A DNA stretch of 10,560 nt from Bacteroidales bacterium UBA4788 (GTDB lineage Bacteria; Bacteroidota; Bacteroidia; Bacteroidales; VadinHA17): contig DHGW01000034.1 in assembly GCA_002402965.1 (NCBI GenBank), positions 1 to 10,560 of the forward strand, in the 5' to 3' direction. Within the stretch, counting starts at the first letter, position 1. Every line of letters begins with the position of its first letter. Below the pieces are notes generated by a model. It was not told the DNA's origin. It ran no database searches and saw only the letters and a program-made list of their open reading frames with translations. The translations under genes were made by a program, and so were the position numbers. This document shows, piece by piece, positions 6,264 to 10,560 of the stretch.

Positions 6264-7970
6264 CTACTTCGTCAATGCAATGAAAGCTTCATCTGTGAAA
6301 TACTTCGCAAACTCGAGGTCTGTCATAGCATAGTTCTTCCAGTCACTGTTGTAGCCGATAGCCTCGCGGAGAGCGTTGAGAACGCCGTCCTTATTATCCT
6401 GGCGTGCTGCAATAACAGCCTTAAGGTATGAAGGAGCACCGCACTTGCAAGGTTTGACTGCATCCATGGTTGCCTTGGCCTTATTGACATCGCCCTTAAG
6501 AAGCTGTGCAAGTGCAAGGTTCATTGTGGGTGTTTCACCAAGCAGGTTGACAGCCTGGTCATAATTGCCATCATGAATTGCTATGGTTCCCAGTCCGAAT
6601 CTTGATTCGGGGGTAGCGGCAGACATTGAGTTGAAATACTCGGCTGCAGCCTTTAAGTCGCCCTTGAGCAGAGCTGCGAAACCCATATTATTCTTAACGA
6701 CATCGTCATTCTTGAGAGCCTTGGCTTTTTCAAGTGCTACAAGGGCCTCGTCGGCCTTACCCATCTGAAGCTGGGCCCAGCCAATGTTGTTCCATGCGCG
6801 GAAGCACTTGGGATCCTTCTCGGCAGCCAGGGTGTAGTACTTAAGCATCTCTGCGGGATCTTCCGTCAGGGTTGCAGCATAAAGCATCTGCTCAAGACTG
6901 AGGGTTGACGGGTCACTCTTGATGGCGCTGAGGATCTCCTCATCATTAAGGCCGATCAGGTTAACATCAACGACAAGTTTTGACCTTCTGAGCAGAGGAA
7001 GGATATCCTGTGCAAGAGATTCATATGCAGTTGCCATGTTCTTGATCTCCTGTTCGCGGACGACGGGATCCTGGTACATTGAGAGAACCCTGAGGATGAG
7101 TTCCTTGTCAGCCATTGAAGACTCCTGAACGAGAGCCTTAAAGCCGTCCCAGTCTTCAGCAGTAGTCTGCGCAGAGAAGAGTTCTTTCAGTTCAGGCATT
7201 TTGCCGTATTCTTTCTGGAGATACTTCTCTGCTGCCTTGCCCCTCTGCTCGGCGAGCTTCTCGTTGAGGGTGAGAGGACCGTCGGGTGAAGCATAAGAAC
7301 TGTTGACAACACCTTTTACTTCCATTCTTTCGTTCTGCATCACAAGGGCAACGTAATCCTTGAGGGCCTGAAGGTCAGCTGCCTTCAGCTCTGATGACCT
7401 GATGTCAGACCTGTTGATGGCATAGAGAATGTCAGCCATTTTCTGTTCGGGAACAATACGCTGATAGTTGTCTTTCAGCGATATAGGCATTGCATGATAT
7501 TCAGCAAGCGTTGAAGTGGCAATCACGCCGTCAGCCAGCTTTATAGGATCAAATTCAAGCGTTTTCCCTTTTCTTTCAGCAACAATGCGAAGAAGGAATT
7601 CAGACACCTTCATCTCAGGAATATAATTTACATCACCTGACCAGTTTACGGTACCGCCTGTCCATGCTACAGATTTATTGTTTGCCAGAACCTTTTCGCC
7701 CTGAGCAAAGAGCAGTTCATCGAATGCTGTCTCACCGCCTTCATAGGAAAGCACAGGCGTGATCTTCAAGGTGGTATTCTTGTCAAAGTACTTTTCCGGA
7801 TAGGTAGCTGTAACCTTTGCAGCAACAATTCCTGCGTGGGTTTCAAGAACCTTTGGAGTGATCTCGTAATTTACGAGATTGGAATTCTTCTTCATCTTGT
7901 CAAGACTGCTGCAGCCTGACATAAGTACAGCCGCGAGCAGAATGACAAAAAGTCTTGTAAAATTTTTCAT
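6264..7970 (-). CDS. Outer-membrane-type lipoprotein with interrupted OmpA-like domain and TPR repeats
   Basis: 568 residues; no specific function is known to me. Seen: a signal peptide with lipobox LMSGC (Cys20), so probably a membrane-anchored lipoprotein; a beta-rich domain (about 32-155) containing ITPVLSYEGGETAFDE (70-85); then a stretch with OmpA-like layout, namely a strand at 181-190, a helix at 196-212, a strand EVKGVVNSSYASPDG (217-231) and N236-x-x-L-x-x-x-R243 followed by AAEKYL (246-251). An insertion of about 80 residues (EDWDGF at 272-277 and a helix to about 328) comes before a final strand KLVVDVNLIG (331-340). The C-terminal half (about 355-568) holds TPR-like helical repeats such as AWNNIGWAQLQMGKADEAL (392-410), a CKC pair (508/510) and a closing segment typical of TPR proteins. 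The family looks Bacteroidota-specific. The start is the ATG at 7970: a longer frame from a TTG at 8015 would place the start inside the promoter and ahead of the signal peptide. The OmpA-like part suggests peptidoglycan contact, and the TPRs suggest protein binding; both are inferences. Confidence 0.88.
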   Translation of the reverse strand: MKNFTRLFVILLAAVLMSGCSSLDKMKKNSNLVNYEITPKVLETHAGIVAAKVTATYPEKYFDKNTTLKITPVLSYEGGETAFDELLFAQGEKVLANNKSVAWTGGTVNWSGDVNYIPEMKVSEFLLRIVAERKGKTLEFDPIKLADGVIATSTLAEYHAMPISLKDNYQRIVPEQKMADILYAINRSDIRSSELKAADLQALKDYVALVMQNERMEVKGVVNSSYASPDGPLTLNEKLAEQRGKAAEKYLQKEYGKMPELKELFSAQTTAEDWDGFKALVQESSMADKELILRVLSMYQDPVVREQEIKNMATAYESLAQDILPLLRRSKLVVDVNLIGLNDEEILSAIKSDPSTLSLEQMLYAATLTEDPAEMLKYYTLAAEKDPKCFRAWNNIGWAQLQMGKADEALVALEKAKALKNDDVVKNNMGFAALLKGDLKAAAEYFNSMSAATPESRFGLGTIAIHDGNYDQAVNLLGETPTMNLALAQLLKGDVNKAKATMDAVKPCKCGAPSYLKAVIAARQDNKDGVLNALREAIGYNSDWKNYAMTDLEFAKYFTDEAFIALTK

Positions 7971-8012
7971 AATTTGTTTTTTATTAGTTGCGATCAGTTC
8001 TTTTAATAATAG

Positions 8013-8044
8013 CAATTATACGATATTTCTGATTTGATTACAAA
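8013..8044 (-). promoter_or_regulatory. Bacteroidota-type promoter for the OmpA/TPR lipoprotein gene
   Basis: On the minus strand TTTG (8041-8044) is followed by 20 bases and then TATAATTG (8013-8020), one mismatch from TAnnTTTG. Transcription would start about 35-40 bases before the ATG at 7970, giving a short AT-rich leader without a Shine-Dalgarno site. A second exact TAnnTTTG (TAAATTTG, 8041-8048) lies upstream but has no TTG at the required distance. Confidence 0.6.
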
Positions 8045-8088
8045 TTTAAGATAATTTTAGTCATTTACTGCACGGACAGATGAAAAAA

Positions 8089-8733
8089 TCAGAAATTACG
8101 GAGATTTATGCCCTGTGCCACTGACGTTGCAAAGATCATCTCCTTAATTCTGGCATAATCTTCCTGATTTGCAACAAAGTCTATGTCCGAGATGTTAAGA
8201 ACCAGGTAGCGGTTCTCGGGATTCTGCCTGAAGAAGTTGAAGTAACTCTCGTGTATGCCGTTAAGATAGTCGGCTGTAATTGATTTTTCATACTCTCTTC
8301 CACGCTGGGCGATGTTTTTCAGGAGCCGTTCAGGGGGGACATGCAGGTAGACATAGAGGTCAGGTTTGGGCAGCGAACTGTATATTATATAGAAGATCTG
8401 ACGGTAAAGGCTGAACTCATCCTGCTCCAGTGTTTTGGAAGAAAAGACCAGCGACTTCATAAAATAGTAGTCAGCCACCGTGAAACTCCTGAACAGATCC
8501 TGTTCCATCAGTTCCTCCTTTAACTGCCTGTAGCGGTCAGCCAGGAAGGAGAGTTCGAGGGGAAACGAATAGCGTGAAGGGTCACTGTAAAACTTCGGGA
8601 GAAAGGGGTTGTCGGCAAACCGTTCGAGGATCAGCTTGGCATTGTAATCCCTTGCTATCATGGATGCAAGGGTTGTTTTACCGGCACCAATATTTCCTTC
8701 AATTACAATATAATTGTATTTCACGGTCTCCAT
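8089..8733 (-). CDS. Deoxynucleoside kinase (dGK/dAK/dCK superfamily)
   Basis: A cytoplasmic salvage enzyme that phosphorylates deoxynucleosides to their 5'-monophosphates; which base it prefers cannot be read. From the ATG at 8733 it is 214 residues, normal for a single-domain kinase. Seen: P-loop EGNIGAGKTTL (12-22); Glu37 in ILERFADNPFLPKFY (35-49), the position of the catalytic base and deoxyribose-contact region; TVADYYFMKSLVF (85-97), where many family members carry a D/E-R-S motif; PKPDLYVYLHVPPERLL (122-138); and the LID segment AQRGREYEKSI (142-152) with the phosphate-contacting arginines 144 and 146. An in-frame ATG at 8751 would add six residues, but the predicted transcript starts only a few bases before it. 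The ATG at 8733 has AGGA six bases upstream and is preferred. There is no fusion to a FolK domain, which I recall in some Bacteroidota relatives. It has its own promoter and follows the pnp terminator. Confidence 0.92.
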   Translation of the reverse strand: METVKYNYIVIEGNIGAGKTTLASMIARDYNAKLILERFADNPFLPKFYSDPSRYSFPLELSFLADRYRQLKEELMEQDLFRSFTVADYYFMKSLVFSSKTLEQDEFSLYRQIFYIIYSSLPKPDLYVYLHVPPERLLKNIAQRGREYEKSITADYLNGIHESYFNFFRQNPENRYLVLNISDIDFVANQEDYARIKEMIFATSVAQGINLRNF

Positions 8734-8758
8734 CCTTTTTCCTGATTGCATTCTTTAT

Positions 8759-8789
8759 CAAAAATAGCATTTGACGATCAAAAAGCCAA
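8759..8789 (-). promoter_or_regulatory. Bacteroidota-type promoter for the deoxynucleoside kinase gene
   Basis: On the minus strand TTG (8787-8789) is followed by 20 bases and then TATTTTTG (8759-8766), an exact TAnnTTTG. Transcription should start near 8753-8756, leaving a leader of about 20 bases ahead of the ATG at 8733 and almost none ahead of the ATG at 8751. This supports the downstream start. The -33 element begins just after the T-run of the pnp terminator. Confidence 0.72.
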
Positions 8790-8790
8790 T

Positions 8791-8826
8791 TAAAAAGAAG
8801 AGGCACGCCTCGGCGTACCTCCTCTT
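8791..8826 (-). terminator. Rho-independent terminator of pnp
   Basis: On the minus strand, arms of 15 bases (8812-8826 and 8795-8809) can pair with 13 Watson-Crick and two G-U pairs around a small CGAG loop, followed by TTCTTTTTA. The hairpin begins 33 bases after the pnp stop codon. On the plus strand the same two positions would be A-C mismatches, so the structure favours termination of minus-strand transcripts. Confidence 0.85.
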
Positions 8827-8859
8827 AAAAACGATCCTGGATGATTAACCGGAAGCTAA

Positions 8860-10560
8860 CTACCGGTCATTGTCGCGACGGCGGTCATGTGAGCGATTCT
8901 CACGGTTTCCGCGGTTTCCGTCACGTGGTCCCTGATGATCCCTTCTTTCAGAGTGTTCGCGTTTGGGCGGCTCAACATAACCTTCAGGCTTCGGGATCAG
9001 CGGCTTGCGGGAAAGCCTCAGTTTGCCTGTCTTCTGGTCAACCTCGATGAGTTGAACCTCGACAATATCTCCCTCCTTGAAAAGCTCCTCAACAGTGCCT
9101 ACCTTCTTCCAGTCCATTTCTGAGATATGAAGGAGACCGTCCTTGTTGGGAAGAATCTCAACGAATGCGCCGAACTGGGTTATTGTCTTAACCTTGCCGG
9201 TATACACCTTGCCAACCTCAGGAACGGCGCAGATGGCGTTTATCCTGTCAAGAGCAGCCCTGATGACTTCGTAATTATCGCCGAAGACATCGACCATACC
9301 CTGGCCGTTGATCTCCTCAATAACAATCGTAGCACCTGTAGTTGCCTGAATATCCTGTATGATCTTGCCACCGGGGCCGATCACTGCGCCTATCATCTCC
9401 TTGGGTATGTAGATCTTCTCTATCCTCGGGGCATGAGGCTTGAGCTCGGGCCTGGGCTCGGCAATTGTCTCCTGCATGATGTCAAGGATATGAAGCCTTC
9501 CCTTGCGAGCCTGGTCAAGCGCCTGCTTGAGCACCTCGAACGACAGTCCGTCAACCTTGATGTCCATCTGGGTTGCGGTTATGCCGTCACGGGTACCTGT
9601 GACCTTGAAGTCCATGTCGCCGAGATGATCCTCATCACCGAGGATGTCTGACAGCACGGCGAATTTCTTTCCGTCCTTGTCAGTTATGAGTCCCATTGCA
9701 ATGCCAGACACCGGCTTGGCAAGCTTGATGCCTGCATCCATCAGTGCCAGGGTTCCGGCGCATACGGTTGCCATTGATGATGAGCCGTTGGACTCAAGAA
9801 TATCTGACACGATGCGTATTGCATACGGGTTGGTTTCATCAGGAGGCATCATATTCTTCAGAGCCCTGTGTGCCAGGTTGCCGTGGCCTATCTCCCGCCG
9901 GCTGGTACCGCGGGCAGGCTTGGCCTCGCCGGTTGCAAAGGGCGGAAAGTTATAATGAAGGGTAAATTTGTCTGATCCCTGTCTGAGCACCTCGTCAATC
10001 ATTTTCTGATCGAGCTTGGTGCCAAGGGTGACGGTTGTGAGTGACTGTGTCTCACCGCGTGTGAAGATGGCTGAGCCGTGGGCTGCCGGCAGGGGGTCGA
10101 TCTCGCACCAGATGGGGCGTATTTCATCCAACCTGCGGCCGTCAAGGCGCTTGTGCTCGTCAAGCACGAGGCGACGGGCGGCTTCCTTCTCAACATCGTG
10201 AAAATACCTGTTTACCAGCATCTTATCAGCCGGTGCGTCTTCGGGGAATTGAGCAAGAAACTCAGCCTTGATGGCGTCAAAGCCGTCAGTGCGGGTCTTC
10301 TTGTCTGAGCCGCTGGCTGCAAGTGTGTAGCACTTTGCATAGGTCTCATCCCAGATCTTCTTGCGCAGATCTTCATCGTTATTCTCGTGGCAATATTCCC
10401 TCTTTACTGTTTTGCCAATCATCTCGGAGAGCTCCTTCTGTGCCAGACACTGCGGTTTGATAGCCTCATGTGCTATACGAAGCGCCTCGAGCATTACATC
10501 CTCAGAGACCTCGTGCATTTCGCCCTCAACCATCATGATGTTCTCATAGGTTGCTCCAAC
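8860..10560 (-). CDS. pnp: Polyribonucleotide nucleotidyltransferase (PNPase), 5' end outside window
   Basis: A phosphorolytic 3'-5' exoribonuclease that degrades RNA to nucleoside diphosphates and can also add 3' tails, working as a trimeric ring. The reading frame stays open to the right edge: eight codons upstream of the first in-window Met read VGATYENI, which continues the conserved end of the first RNase PH domain. The start is therefore outside and roughly 150-180 residues are missing. The 566 visible residues (fragment numbering) hold the helical linker (about 20-130); the second, catalytic RNase PH domain (about 145-365) with FPPFATGEAKPARGTSRREIG (206-226), and LSDILGDEDHLGDMDFKVTGT (303-323) carrying the metal-binding aspartates; a KH domain with the GXXG loop VIGPGGKI (393-400); and an S1 domain (about 449-518) with TGKVKTITQFGAFVEI (454-469). 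The last 40 or so residues are a charged, disordered tail rich in Arg, Asp and Asn (GNRGNRENR). It ends in TAG, followed by a terminator. Confidence 0.97.
   Translation of the reverse strand, partial: VGATYENIMMVEGEMHEVSEDVMLEALRIAHEAIKPQCLAQKELSEMIGKTVKREYCHENNDEDLRKKIWDETYAKCYTLAASGSDKKTRTDGFDAIKAEFLAQFPEDAPADKMLVNRYFHDVEKEAARRLVLDEHKRLDGRRLDEIRPIWCEIDPLPAAHGSAIFTRGETQSLTTVTLGTKLDQKMIDEVLRQGSDKFTLHYNFPPFATGEAKPARGTSRREIGHGNLAHRALKNMMPPDETNPYAIRIVSDILESNGSSSMATVCAGTLALMDAGIKLAKPVSGIAMGLITDKDGKKFAVLSDILGDEDHLGDMDFKVTGTRDGITATQMDIKVDGLSFEVLKQALDQARKGRLHILDIMQETIAEPRPELKPHAPRIEKIYIPKEMIGAVIGPGGKIIQDIQATTGATIVIEEINGQGMVDVFGDNYEVIRAALDRINAICAVPEVGKVYTGKVKTITQFGAFVEILPNKDGLLHISEMDWKKVGTVEELFKEGDIVEVQLIEVDQKTGKLRLSRKPLIPKPEGYVEPPKREHSERRDHQGPRDGNRGNRENRSHDRRRDNDR

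Noticed and set aside
7971..8015. N-terminal extension of the lipoprotein from a TTG at 8015
   Set aside because: It would put 15 polar residues before a good signal peptide and overlap the predicted -7 promoter element.
8055..8088. Possible terminator after the deoxynucleoside kinase gene
   Set aside because: Only a very short CTG/CAG stem is seen and the T-run lies before it, not after, so no terminator is claimed.
9127..9651. Plus-strand open frame of 174 codons antisense to pnp
   Set aside because: It lies opposite the catalytic, KH and S1 regions of PNPase, which are clearly the coding sequence.

Overview
The window looks like a chromosomal housekeeping segment from a member of the Bacteroidota, probably a Bacteroidales-type or related anaerobic lineage. 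Three upstream regions carry the promoter type characteristic of this phylum (TTG or TTTG, 19-20 bases, then TAnnTTTG or one mismatch from it). Start codons generally lack strong Shine-Dalgarno sites, and two proteins have Bacteroidota-style lipoprotein signals. A GH92 mannosidase and an OmpA-like/TPR lipoprotein of a Bacteroidota-restricted style point the same way. Order or family cannot be fixed from this sequence.

Layout, left to right: (1) 1-2202, minus strand, a GH92 alpha-mannosidase lipoprotein running off the left edge, with its own promoter at 2242-2271. (2) 2278-4293, minus, priA, the replication-restart helicase, unusually short because the winged-helix domain appears to be missing. 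(3) 4381-5571, minus, sucC, the beta subunit of succinate-CoA ligase, without a neighbouring sucD. (4) A 101-base divergent AT-rich gap, then trmH-family RNA methyltransferase at 5673-6209, the only plus-strand gene. (5) A perfect 38-base palindrome that should terminate transcription from both sides. (6) 6264-7970, minus, a lipoprotein combining an N-terminal beta-rich region, an interrupted OmpA-like domain and C-terminal TPR repeats, with its promoter at 8013-8044. (7) 8089-8733, minus, a deoxynucleoside kinase with its promoter at 8759-8789. (8) 8860-10560, minus, the C-terminal three quarters of pnp (polynucleotide phosphorylase), running off the right edge and ending in a minus-strand terminator at 8791-8826.

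The genes do not form one pathway: they cover glycan breakdown, replication restart, the TCA cycle, RNA modification, the cell envelope, nucleotide salvage and RNA decay. Most are separated by their own promoters or terminators; sucC-priA is the only pair likely to share a transcript. There is no intergenic gap above 300 bases, and no tRNA, rRNA, CRISPR array, insertion sequence or phage gene. I see no convincing new multi-gene system. The points most worth a second look are the PriA domain loss, the architecture of the OmpA/TPR lipoprotein, and the GH92 residue pattern that predicts alpha-1,2 specificity.
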